Origin: Flavobacteriaceae bacterium
Lineage (GTDB): Bacteria; Bacteroidota; Bacteroidia; Flavobacteriales; Flavobacteriaceae
DNA length: 40,306 bases
NCBI GenBank assembly: GCA_002719315.1
Contig: PBHD01000012.1
Coordinates: 60,444 to 100,749 of the forward strand
Direction: 5' to 3'
The notes under the pieces are model-generated. The model was not told the origin of the DNA and searched no databases. It saw only the letters and a list, made by a program, of their open reading frames with translations. Position 1 is the stretch's first letter. Each line of letters begins with the position of its first letter. Shown piece after piece: positions 27,353 to 36,053 of the stretch. The position numbers were made by a program, and so were the translations under genes.

Positions 27353-28642
27353 TTAATAATGATATTGTTTACTTTCTTTAACAAACGGGTCTCCCTTTGC
27401 TAAAAGAGGAGCCTTTGTTAATTCGTTAAAAACTATATATACAAATAGCCCTAAGAAAAATAAAAATGAACCTATCTCACTTATCCCTATAAACCACTGA
27501 TCACCTACAGCAGAAGGCATAATCATATTAAAAACATCAATGTAATGGCCTAAAACTATAACAATTCCTGTCATTACTATTATATAATTAACCCTTTTGT
27601 AATCACTATTCATTAAAATGATTAAAGGAAAAATAAAGTTCATAACTAACATTCCAAAAAATGGGAGGTTATAATCCTCAATTCTTGTCATAAAATAGGT
27701 TACTTCTTCTGGAATATTTGCATACCATATAAGCATAAATTGAGAAAACCATAAATAAGTCCAAAAAATACTAATTGCAAACATAAATTTTCCAAGATCA
27801 TGAATGTGACTATCATTTACAAAGTCTAAATATCCATTATTTTTCAAATAAATAGTTATTAACGCAATAACTGTAATCCCTGTAACAAACATACTGGCAA
27901 ATACGTACCAACCAAATAATGTGCTAAACCAATGAGGATCAATTGACATTACCCAATCCCAAGACATTACTGACTCAGTTACGAAATAAAAAACTAAAAA
28001 TGCAGCAGAAATTTTAAAATTTTTCTTGTGATTTGATATATCATTTGATGGAGTGAGATCTTGTTTTAATGAAAATTTTCTTGAAAAATATCTATATAAT
28101 ACCCAACCTGAAAGAAAGAATATTGCTCTTGCAAAAAAGAAAGGTAAATTTAAGTAACCTGATTTATTTCTAATAATCTCGTCATGAGCTACAACTTCAG
28201 GATCCATCCATATAAATAGGTGATTAAAATGTAATCCTGACAAAACTAAAATAGCAATTACAATAATTCCTCCAGGAAGCAAATATGCTGTTATTCCTTC
28301 CATAACTCTGTAAAGAACAATAGACCATCCAGCTTGAGCTGCTCTTTGAATAGCATAAAAAGCTAATACTCCCAATGAAATCATCATGAAAAAGAAAGCT
28401 GAAACATACAATGCAGCCCAAGGTTTATTTTGTAATTTATGTAAAAGATGTTCTCCATGATTTGAATCTTTTTCATGTCCTTCATTGTGACTTACAGTTT
28501 CTCCATAGTGATCAGATGATGTCATTTCAATAGCCTCTTCAATTGTTGAAGGAGCAGACAAAAATCCATATGTAAGACCAAATAATCCTATAATCATGCA
28601 TGATATAGAAAAAATTTTAAGTCTTTTTGGAAAAGTATACAT
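27353..28642 (-). CDS. actF: alternative complex III membrane subunit ActF
   Basis: ActF is one of the two large quinone-side membrane subunits of alternative complex III and is related to ActC. The 429-residue protein has about ten hydrophobic helices; a His-rich periplasmic or loop segment (about 44-67) follows the first helix. It starts 5 bp after the actE stop. The M-S-W-D-W-V-M-S-I-D-P-H-W-F-S-T-L-F-G-W segment is a strong signature of this subunit. Confidence 0.95.
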   Translation of the reverse strand: MYTFPKRLKIFSISCMIIGLFGLTYGFLSAPSTIEEAIEMTSSDHYGETVSHNEGHEKDSNHGEHLLHKLQNKPWAALYVSAFFFMMISLGVLAFYAIQRAAQAGWSIVLYRVMEGITAYLLPGGIIVIAILVLSGLHFNHLFIWMDPEVVAHDEIIRNKSGYLNLPFFFARAIFFLSGWVLYRYFSRKFSLKQDLTPSNDISNHKKNFKISAAFLVFYFVTESVMSWDWVMSIDPHWFSTLFGWYVFASMFVTGITVIALITIYLKNNGYLDFVNDSHIHDLGKFMFAISIFWTYLWFSQFMLIWYANIPEEVTYFMTRIEDYNLPFFGMLVMNFIFPLIILMNSDYKRVNYIIVMTGIVIVLGHYIDVFNMIMPSAVGDQWFIGISEIGSFLFFLGLFVYIVFNELTKAPLLAKGDPFVKESKQYHY

Positions 28643-28647
28643 TATCT

Positions 28648-29196
28648 CTATTTTTTTAATTTATTTCTAAGTTCCATGACATGTTGTGATATTTGCCAAC
28701 GCTCTAATTCATTTACTTGTCCAGCATGAGATCCCATAGCATTTTTTCCATACATTAAAACATGATAAATACTTCCAGGAGTAATTTCTCTGTCAGCATA
28801 GCTTGGCACTCCTAAATAAACTTCACGCTTCATTAAAATTCCTTGACCATCTCCTTTTGAACCATGGCAAACTGAACAATATATTTCATAAAGTTTTTTA
28901 CCATTCTCTATGTTTTCTTTACTAACTACAATTGGTGACATTAAATTTAATTTTGCTTCTTCATAGCCTTCATTTGTATCTTCATATTCGTAGGGTTTCC
29001 ATCCTCTTGAAATTGTTCCTTCTACTGGTAATTGGGCTTCAATACCATTAGAAAATGCATCACTTTCAGAATATGTATCATAACCAACAGCATCATACAT
29101 TTGAGGAAAAAATTGATAATTTGGTTTGGATGAATCAAAACATGATGCCGTCATCAATAATAAAATAAATAGATATATGTTTTTTACATTTTTCAT
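28648..29196 (-). CDS. actE: alternative complex III monoheme cytochrome c lipoprotein ActE
   Basis: I set the start at ATG 29196-29194 (M-K-N-V-K-N), giving 182 residues and a proper lipoprotein signal ending T-A-S-C19, instead of an upstream codon that would overlap actD. One c-type heme is attached at C107-S-V-C-H111, with M154 in the MGSH segment as probable sixth ligand. ActE sits on the periplasmic side of the complex and is a likely electron exit towards the oxidase. It starts about one base after the actD stop. Confidence 0.95.
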   Translation of the reverse strand: MKNVKNIYLFILLLMTASCFDSSKPNYQFFPQMYDAVGYDTYSESDAFSNGIEAQLPVEGTISRGWKPYEYEDTNEGYEEAKLNLMSPIVVSKENIENGKKLYEIYCSVCHGSKGDGQGILMKREVYLGVPSYADREITPGSIYHVLMYGKNAMGSHAGQVNELERWQISQHVMELRNKLKK

Positions 29197-29197
29197 T

Positions 29198-29725
29198 TTA
29201 TTCTGGCTTTTCAACAATTTTAATATCAATAGCTCCCGTTTTCTTAATTAGAGCTTTCAATTCTTTTTCATTTTTCCCTACTTCAATTTCAATTAAAAAC
29301 TTATCATCAGTAGTAGAAGGATAAGGATTCTCAGCTTTCTTAAATGGCCATAATTTACTCCTTAAATAAAACGTAATAACCATTAAATGAGCAGCAAAAA
29401 AAACTGTCATCTCAAACATGATTGGAACAAAAGCAGGCATATTAGAAACATATGAAAAACTAGGTTTACCTCCGATATTTTGAGGCCAATCTACTATCAT
29501 CATATGATTCATCATTAAAATTGCAACAGTAAGACCAACACATCCATATATAAAAGACATTATAGCGATTCTTGTACCCTCTAAACCTAAAGCTTTATCT
29601 AATCCATGAACAGGAAAAGGTGTATAAACCTCATCAATGTGATGTTTTTTTGAAACGATTTCTTTTACTGCACTTAGAAGCACATCATCATCGTCATAAA
29701 AAGCATGAATTACTTTATCACTCAT
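29198..29725 (-). CDS. actD: alternative complex III subunit ActD (DUF3341)
   Basis: This 175-residue DUF3341 protein has two membrane helices (about 56-77 and 98-119) and soluble ends. The N-terminal H-A-F-Y-D-D-D-D and H-I-D-E-V-Y-T-P-F-P-V-H-G segments are typical of ActD. It binds no cofactor and helps hold the membrane arm together. It overlaps the actC stop by 8 bp, so translation is coupled. Confidence 0.95.
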   Translation of the reverse strand: MSDKVIHAFYDDDDVLLSAVKEIVSKKHHIDEVYTPFPVHGLDKALGLEGTRIAIMSFIYGCVGLTVAILMMNHMMIVDWPQNIGGKPSFSYVSNMPAFVPIMFEMTVFFAAHLMVITFYLRSKLWPFKKAENPYPSTTDDKFLIEIEVGKNEKELKALIKKTGAIDIKIVEKPE

Positions 29726-31106
29726 TTTTATCTCTTAATTTTTTATAATTATCCGCAGATGATTTTAAAATGGTTTTTACCTCAGCTTGAGCAATAACAG
29801 GAAATGTCCTGGCATAAAGCAAAAATAATGAAAAGAAAAAACCAACTGTTCCAATAAATATTCCTATATCAATAAAGGTTGGAGAGAACATAGTCCAAGA
29901 TGATGGTAAATAATCTCTATGGAGTGATGTCACAATAATAACAAAACGTTCAAACCACATTCCAATATTAACAACTATAGAAATAATAAATGAAAAAATT
30001 ATACTTGTCCTTAATTTTTTAAACCACATAAGTTGGGGAGAAAAAACATTACAAGTCATCATTGACCAATAAGCCCACCAATAAGGTCCAGTAGCTCTAT
30101 TTAGAAATGCATATTGTTCATATTCAACTCCAGAGTACCATGCAATAAATAATTCTGTTATATAGGCTACACCAACAATTGATCCGGTTATCATAATTAC
30201 AATATTCATAAGTTCAATATGCTGAACAGTAATATAATCCTCTAAATGGCAAACTTTTCTCATTATAATTAAAAGAGTATTAACCATAGCAAAACCAGAG
30301 AATATAGCACCAGCAACAAAATAAGGCGGAAAAATTGTAGTATGCCAACCAGGTATAACTGAAGTAGCAAAGTCAAAAGATACTATAGTATGAACTGATA
30401 ACACTAAAGGTGTTGCTAAACCAGCTAAGACTAAAGAAACTTCTTCAAATCTTTGCCAATCTTTTGCTCTTCCACTCCACCCAAAGCTTACTAGACTATA
30501 TATTTTCTTTTGAAAAGGAAGAACTGCTCTATCTCTAATCATAGCAAAATCAGGTAAAAGTCCTGTCCACCAAAATACTAATGAAACTGTTAAGTATGTA
30601 GAAATTGCAAAAACATCCCATAAAAGTGGTGAATTAAAATTAACCCATAATGACCCGAAAGCATTTGGAATTGGCAACATCCAATATCCAAGCCATGGTC
30701 TACCCATGTGAATTAAAGGGAATAAACCAGCTTGAATTACCGAGAAAATAGTCATAGCTTCAGCAGATCTATTTATACCCATTCTCCATTTTTGCCTGAA
30801 CAAAAGAAGTACTGCGGAAATTAATGTTCCCGCATGACCAATACCAACCCACCAAACAAAGTTGGTTATGTCCCAAGCCCAACCTACTGTTTTATTCAAA
30901 CCCCAAACTCCAATTCCAGTAGAAATAGTATAAATTATACAACCAACACCCCATAAAAAAGCTGAAAGCGAAATACCAAAAACAATCCACCATTGATTAT
31001 TTGCCTTCCCTTCGATTGGAGCAGCAATATCAACAGAAACATCATGATAGGACTTATTGCCAGTAACAAGAGGTTTTCTTATTGGAGCTTCATAATGTGA
31101 TGCCAT
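29718..31106 (-). CDS. actC: alternative complex III membrane subunit ActC (NrfD family)
   Basis: This 462-residue NrfD/PsrC-type protein has about ten helices. It includes the quinone-site regions around W-W-V-G-I-G-H-A-G-T-L and P-L-I-H-M-G-R-P-W. In alternative complex III, ActC with the ActB iron-sulfur domain forms the quinol oxidation site and possibly couples to proton movement. It lies between actB (15 bp) and actD (8-bp overlap). Confidence 0.97.
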   Translation of the reverse strand: MASHYEAPIRKPLVTGNKSYHDVSVDIAAPIEGKANNQWWIVFGISLSAFLWGVGCIIYTISTGIGVWGLNKTVGWAWDITNFVWWVGIGHAGTLISAVLLLFRQKWRMGINRSAEAMTIFSVIQAGLFPLIHMGRPWLGYWMLPIPNAFGSLWVNFNSPLLWDVFAISTYLTVSLVFWWTGLLPDFAMIRDRAVLPFQKKIYSLVSFGWSGRAKDWQRFEEVSLVLAGLATPLVLSVHTIVSFDFATSVIPGWHTTIFPPYFVAGAIFSGFAMVNTLLIIMRKVCHLEDYITVQHIELMNIVIMITGSIVGVAYITELFIAWYSGVEYEQYAFLNRATGPYWWAYWSMMTCNVFSPQLMWFKKLRTSIIFSFIISIVVNIGMWFERFVIIVTSLHRDYLPSSWTMFSPTFIDIGIFIGTVGFFFSLFLLYARTFPVIAQAEVKTILKSSADNYKKLRDKNE

Positions 31107-31121
31107 ATTGTTTATATAATT

Positions 31122-34100
31122 TTAGTTTTCATCAATATTTCTAATTTTTGTTTGATACATAACATTTGGTTTTGTACCAACATATTCCAACAAATGATAC
31201 ATTCTATCATTTTTCTTTAATTCAGAGACTTTACTTTCTTTATCATTAATGTCTCCAAAAACCATTGCTCCAGTACTACATGCATCGGAACAAGCACATG
31301 ACCATTCATCAGCTCTAACTTCTCTTCCCTCTAATTTTGCATCTAAAATAGTTTTCTGCGTCATTTGAATACAAAAAGAACATTTTTCCATTACTCCCCT
31401 AGATCTGACTACAACATCTGGATTAATAACCATTCTTCCTAAATCATCATTCATATGATAATCAAACTCATCATTTCCATTATATAAAAACCAATTAAAT
31501 CTTCTAACCTTATATGGACAGTTATTAGCACAGTATCTTGTTCCCACACATCTATTGTAAGCCATATGATTCTGACCTTGTCTTCCATGTGAAGTTGCAG
31601 CAACTGGACAAACAGTTTCGCAAGGTGCATGATTACAGTGTTGACACATTACTGGTTGAAAAGCTACTTGAGGATTTTCTGAAGCTTTTTCCATATCTCC
31701 AAGAACTGTTAAAGAGTCTACTAAGCCTGAAATTTCATCTTTAGTATTATTATCTTTTTCAAAAGTATTTTCTGATGAATAATATCTATCAATTCGAAGC
31801 CAATGCATATCTCTTGATTTTCTGACCTCTCTTTTTCCTACAACAGGAACATTATTTTCTGCATGACAGGCTATTACACATGCACCACAACCAGTACATG
31901 AATTAAGATCAATAGATAAATTAAAATGATGTCCTATTGATCTATCAAACTCTTCATACATATCTACTCCCGGAGAGCTTACCAAAGTTTCTATGTGATT
32001 TTTGGATACCATAACAGGAGGATTCCAGTATTTTTTTTCTTTAGTATTGAAAACTTCTAGTGTAGTTTCTTTAAGAATGTCCCCTCTTCCCATTAAAGTA
32101 TTATGAAGTTGAACACATGCAAATTCATGCATTTCGTCAATAGGATCAATCTTAATTTCTTGAACTCTATTAAATTCATTATAAAAATTAAATGCATTAA
32201 TACCAACTTTCATTTCATCTTTTACTCCAATAGTTTTTCCATAACCAAAAGCAAGCCCAACTGTCCCTTTTGCTTGACCAGGTTGAATAATTATAGGTAC
32301 TTTTATCGTTTTCTCTCCAACCGATATATTTGCATAACTTCCATTTAAGGCACCATTTGCTGTATTCTCATTTTTTAATCCAATATTTTTAGCATCTGCC
32401 ATAGATATTGTCAAATAATTATCCCATGTTACTCTTGTTATAGGGTCAGGAAATTCTTGAAGCCATGGATTATTAGATTGCTGACCATCTCCTATTCCAA
32501 TTTTAGGATATAGAATAAGTGAAAGTCCACTATCTTTAAAGTTTGAAAATTTTGAAATATCTAAAGAATAGGGATCTTGATTTCTTTTTAAATTCAAAGA
32601 GATTTTCTTAGACAAATAACCATCATGAAGAGCCTTATTCCATGAACTTCCCTCTAAAACCTCTTCATTCCAATATTGCTTTATGTACTCATTATAGCTT
32701 ATATTATTATTAAGAAGCTTTAATAAAACATCCTGAAATTGATTAGTATCAAAAAGAGGGCGAATAGTTGGTTGAGTTAATGCGTAGTGTCCATACTTTA
32801 ATTGGTAGTCTCCCCAAGATTCTAATTGATGTGGTGTAGCGGCTATATATTGAGATACAGATGAAGTTTCATCTTCTTTTGACGAAAATACTAAAGAGAA
32901 TTTCAAAGATCTAATTAGATCTCTAAACTCTAAACCATTTGGAAGAGAGTAAACAGGATTGAGCCCGGAAATTATTAATCCCTTAACTTCACCAGATTTC
33001 ATTTGGTCAACCAATTTTTTTACATCATCTTTTTTTCCCTTTCTGATAAATCTTGGAGTATTTACATTAAATGCCTTGCTCTTTAAAATTGCATTTATAG
33101 CAAGTATAAGACTTTGACAATAATCATCATCTATTCCTGAAACAACAACCGAATTAGACGTTGTTTTTTTTATTTTATTTAATATTTGATCTAACAACTT
33201 TTGGTGTTCATTAGATAAAGAAATTGAAGTTTTTTTATTTGCTAGATTAGAATATAACTTAAATAAAATATTTTTTATTTCAGATGGTCTTAACGCTACT
33301 CTTTTATCAGCATTTGCTCCAGATAAACTCATATTAGACTCTAATTGAATATGCCAAGACATAGAATATTTTTTACTATTATTCTTTTTATTTGGAACTC
33401 TACCTTTAGAATATCCGGCCTCATATCCCCCTCCTTGCCAATCACCCAATATATCTGCATCAAAAGAAACTATATTACTTGCTTTTGAAAAATCATAATC
33501 TGGTAAAGCTCTAATACCATACTCATTTTCAAAAGCATTAAGTGCCGAGTCTGATGAAATAGGATCATAAACTACATGACTAATATTAGGATATAAATTC
33601 AAAAACTCTGAAATAATTTTTTCAGTTGATGGACTTGCTAACGAACTAGTCATAAGAACTACTTTTTCTCCATCTTCACTTAATTTTTTTAGAGTTTTAG
33701 TTGTTTGATCATAAAGTTCTCTCCAACTAATATCTTTACCCATATGTTTTGGACCTTGAATTCTTAGAGAATCATACATAGACAAAACTGATGCATTAAC
33801 TCTAGCATTTGCACAACCTAAATATGGTGTTTCTTTGTTATTTTGAACCTTTATTGGCCTACCTTCCCTAGTTTTAATTAACACACTAGCAAAATCATAT
33901 CCATCAGCAATAGTAGTTGCATAATAGTTTGCAATTCCCGGGATGATTTTCTCAGGCTGAATAACATATGGAACGGATTTAATGACTGGTCCCTCACAAG
34001 CTGCAAGAGTAGCTGCTGCTGTACTATATCCAAGATATTTTAAAAAATCTCTTCTTGTGTGATTACTATCAGATTGATCCAGATTATCATTCTGATTTAC

Positions 34101-34202
34101 AGGTAATTTTGAAACAAATTCATTCTCATGAATATTCTTAATATCCTGATTATTTGAATCTAGTTGATCAATATTTTTCCAATAAATCTTTTTTGTCTTC
34201 AT
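31122..34202 (-). CDS. actB: alternative complex III iron-sulfur subunit ActB
   Basis: ActB joins a molybdopterin-oxidoreductase-like domain, without the cofactor in characterised complexes, to an iron-sulfur domain carrying one [3Fe-4S] and three [4Fe-4S] clusters. The protein has a twin-arginine motif T-R-R-D-F-L-K near residue 50 and a following LAAC lipobox-like site. The last third has C-T-G-C-G-A-C, then C-Q-H-C-N-H-A-P-C, then C-V-G-T-R-Y-C-A-N-N-C-P and C-S-C-A-C-S-D-A-C. I place the start at ATG 34202 (M-K-T-K-K-I-Y-W-K), just after the actA stop; the earlier ATG at 34220 would overlap actA. Confidence 0.96.
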   Translation of the reverse strand: MKTKKIYWKNIDQLDSNNQDIKNIHENEFVSKLPVNQNDNLDQSDSNHTRRDFLKYLGYSTAAATLAACEGPVIKSVPYVIQPEKIIPGIANYYATTIADGYDFASVLIKTREGRPIKVQNNKETPYLGCANARVNASVLSMYDSLRIQGPKHMGKDISWRELYDQTTKTLKKLSEDGEKVVLMTSSLASPSTEKIISEFLNLYPNISHVVYDPISSDSALNAFENEYGIRALPDYDFSKASNIVSFDADILGDWQGGGYEAGYSKGRVPNKKNNSKKYSMSWHIQLESNMSLSGANADKRVALRPSEIKNILFKLYSNLANKKTSISLSNEHQKLLDQILNKIKKTTSNSVVVSGIDDDYCQSLILAINAILKSKAFNVNTPRFIRKGKKDDVKKLVDQMKSGEVKGLIISGLNPVYSLPNGLEFRDLIRSLKFSLVFSSKEDETSSVSQYIAATPHQLESWGDYQLKYGHYALTQPTIRPLFDTNQFQDVLLKLLNNNISYNEYIKQYWNEEVLEGSSWNKALHDGYLSKKISLNLKRNQDPYSLDISKFSNFKDSGLSLILYPKIGIGDGQQSNNPWLQEFPDPITRVTWDNYLTISMADAKNIGLKNENTANGALNGSYANISVGEKTIKVPIIIQPGQAKGTVGLAFGYGKTIGVKDEMKVGINAFNFYNEFNRVQEIKIDPIDEMHEFACVQLHNTLMGRGDILKETTLEVFNTKEKKYWNPPVMVSKNHIETLVSSPGVDMYEEFDRSIGHHFNLSIDLNSCTGCGACVIACHAENNVPVVGKREVRKSRDMHWLRIDRYYSSENTFEKDNNTKDEISGLVDSLTVLGDMEKASENPQVAFQPVMCQHCNHAPCETVCPVAATSHGRQGQNHMAYNRCVGTRYCANNCPYKVRRFNWFLYNGNDEFDYHMNDDLGRMVINPDVVVRSRGVMEKCSFCIQMTQKTILDAKLEGREVRADEWSCACSDACSTGAMVFGDINDKESKVSELKKNDRMYHLLEYVGTKPNVMYQTKIRNIDEN

Positions 34203-34207
34203 AAAAT

Positions 34208-35539
34208 TTAATAATGACATTTACCACATTCCAAGCCTCCCATTTGAGCTACTGTTAATTTTTCAACACCATACTTTTTTGAGAGCTCTTCATGAATTTT
34301 TGTGTAATATTCATTAGACTCAACCTTTATATTTGATTCTCTATGACAATCAATACACCATCCCATTGTCAGAGGAGAATATTGATACATAATCTCCATC
34401 TCTTCAACCGGACCATGGCATGTTTGACATTGAATTTCTCCAACTTCAACATGCTGTGCATGATTAAAATAAACATGGCTTGGTAAATTATGAATTCTTA
34501 CCCATTTTACAGGTTGTGTTTGACCTGTATATTTTTGATTTTCTTCATCCCAACCAACTGCAGCATACAACTTTTTAATTTCTTTAGTATAAAAATCTTT
34601 TGTATAACCATTTTCTAGATCCTCCTCACCATTATATTCAGCAATATTCATGTGACAATTCATACAAACATTCAATGAGGGAATTCCTGAATGTTTTGAA
34701 ACTCTGGCTGAAGAATGACAATATTTACAATCTATTTTATTTACTCCAGAGTGGATTTTGTGAGAATAATGAATTGGTTGAACGGGCATATAACCCTGAT
34801 CAACACCTATTTGCATCATATAATCATATAAAAGATAAGTACTGCTTAATAAAAATAATATAACACTTGTAAAAACTAAAAATTGATTTTGAACAAAAGC
34901 TTTCCATATTGGAGTTCTTTTTTCTTTGGGTTCAGGAGTTATTTCTACACCACTAGCTTTAGCTATTTTAATTAAAGTTCTTTGAACTAAAAATAACATT
35001 ACAACCAAAATGGTAAGCACAAGAGTTAGAGCAGCTAAAATCAGATTGTTTGCAAAATCATTTGCTTGAGTATTATTAACTGCAATTGCAGAAGCAGCTG
35101 GAGCAACTGAAAGTGGAGGAGTATAATCTGTGTAAGCTAAAATTTTATCAATATCATCATTAGAAAGTTGAGGAAAATTATTCATTACAGATCTATTGTA
35201 TTCCTCATAAACTGCAACTGCTTGAGGGTCTCCAGCTTTGATCATTGCACTACTGTTTTTGATCCAACTGTATAACCATTCCCTATCATACTTTTCAGAA
35301 ACACCTTTTAAAGCGGGACCAATACCTCTTTTATTTAATTTATGACATGCAGCACAATTTGCATTAAACAATTTTTTTCCCTCTTTAACTATTGGGTCGT
35401 CTTGACTGTGCAAACTTTGAAATGAAAAAAGGAGTATAAAACTTAGGGTGAGAAAAAATCTCGAGAATGATTCTCGTCTAAATTTTGTTGAGAAATTTCT
35501 AAATGGTTGCAAAAAATAATTTTTCAAAATCCTATGCAA
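34208..35539 (-). CDS. actA: alternative complex III multiheme cytochrome c ActA
   Basis: ActA carries the heme wire of alternative complex III. This protein has six CxxCH motifs, at about residues 62, 271, 292, 371, 395 and 438 (counting from the TTG). The first belongs to an N-terminal class-I monoheme domain (about 50-140). Two membrane helices follow (165-186 and 218-240), then the pentaheme domain, whose last heme site sits two residues from the C-terminus. No ATG occurs before the signal-like helix (28-45). The start is a TTG at 35539 or a TTG just downstream (35527), so the exact N-terminus is uncertain. It is the first gene of the act-cox operon. Confidence 0.94.
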   Translation of the reverse strand: MHRILKNYFLQPFRNFSTKFRRESFSRFFLTLSFILLFSFQSLHSQDDPIVKEGKKLFNANCAACHKLNKRGIGPALKGVSEKYDREWLYSWIKNSSAMIKAGDPQAVAVYEEYNRSVMNNFPQLSNDDIDKILAYTDYTPPLSVAPAASAIAVNNTQANDFANNLILAALTLVLTILVVMLFLVQRTLIKIAKASGVEITPEPKEKRTPIWKAFVQNQFLVFTSVILFLLSSTYLLYDYMMQIGVDQGYMPVQPIHYSHKIHSGVNKIDCKYCHSSARVSKHSGIPSLNVCMNCHMNIAEYNGEEDLENGYTKDFYTKEIKKLYAAVGWDEENQKYTGQTQPVKWVRIHNLPSHVYFNHAQHVEVGEIQCQTCHGPVEEMEIMYQYSPLTMGWCIDCHRESNIKVESNEYYTKIHEELSKKYGVEKLTVAQMGGLECGKCHY

Positions 35540-35648
35540 AAATAATGCATAGACTCGGTTTGAAAAACTCTTCTATTTAACAATTATGTAATTTATAGAG
35601 ATTCTAAATAAGAAAAAAAACAAAAATTATTCTTTTCATAAATTTGAC

Positions 35649-35656
35649 TATTTTTG
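35649..35656 (+). promoter_or_regulatory. possible Bacteroidota -7 promoter element for the SPOR-domain gene
   Basis: TATTTTTG matches the TAnnTTTG -7 consensus, 22 nt before the ATG at 35679. No clear TTG element was seen at the right distance upstream, so the call is weak in such AT-rich DNA. Confidence 0.25.
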
Positions 35657-35678
35657 AGCATAGTTATTACTTAAAAAA

Positions 35679-36053
35679 ATGTCTAAATTATTTATTCAAA
35701 TTTTTGTGTTTTCATGTTTTTTTAATTTTTCATTTTCTCAAGTTGGTGAAATAAATATCATTCAAGATTCTTTAATTTCTAAAATAGAAAATCTTAAAAT
35801 TTCAATTGATAAAGAAAATTTTAAATCTGAATTTTATACTATTCAAATTTTTAATGGATCATTAGAAAAATCGATGAATATAATGGAAAATTTTAAAGCA
35901 AAATTTCCAGAGGAAAACCCTTCACTGAGTTTTGAAACACCAAATTATAAAATTCAATTTGGAAAATATAAATTTAAAATTAGAGGAATAAAAAAATTAG
36001 ATACTGTTAAGAAATATTTTCCTTCCGCTTTTTTGCTAAAAAAAATTTTATAA
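35679..36053 (+). CDS. exported SPOR-domain-like protein
   Basis: This 124-residue protein has a signal peptide (1-20, ending N-F-S-F-S-Q). The C-terminal region (about 50-124) reads like a SPOR domain: [14 protein letters not shown], then [10 protein letters not shown], then a final F-P-S-A-F-L-L-K-K strand. SPOR domains bind glycan strands of septal peptidoglycan lacking stem peptides. It is the only convincing plus-strand gene here. It diverges from actA with a 139-bp spacer and converges on infB with a 6-bp overlap of the two stop ends. I recall a SPOR gene in this position in other flavobacteria. Confidence 0.85.
   Translation: MSKLFIQIFVFSCFFNFSFSQVGEINIIQDSLISKIENLKISIDKENFKSEFYTIQIFNGSLEKSMNIMENFKAKFPEENPSLSFETPNYKIQFGKYKFKIRGIKKLDTVKKYFPSAFLLKKIL

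Noticed and set aside
31122-34202. ActB as an active molybdenum oxidoreductase
   Set aside because: Its setting in act genes, the typical ActB layout and the known lack of cofactor in characterised ActB argue against it.
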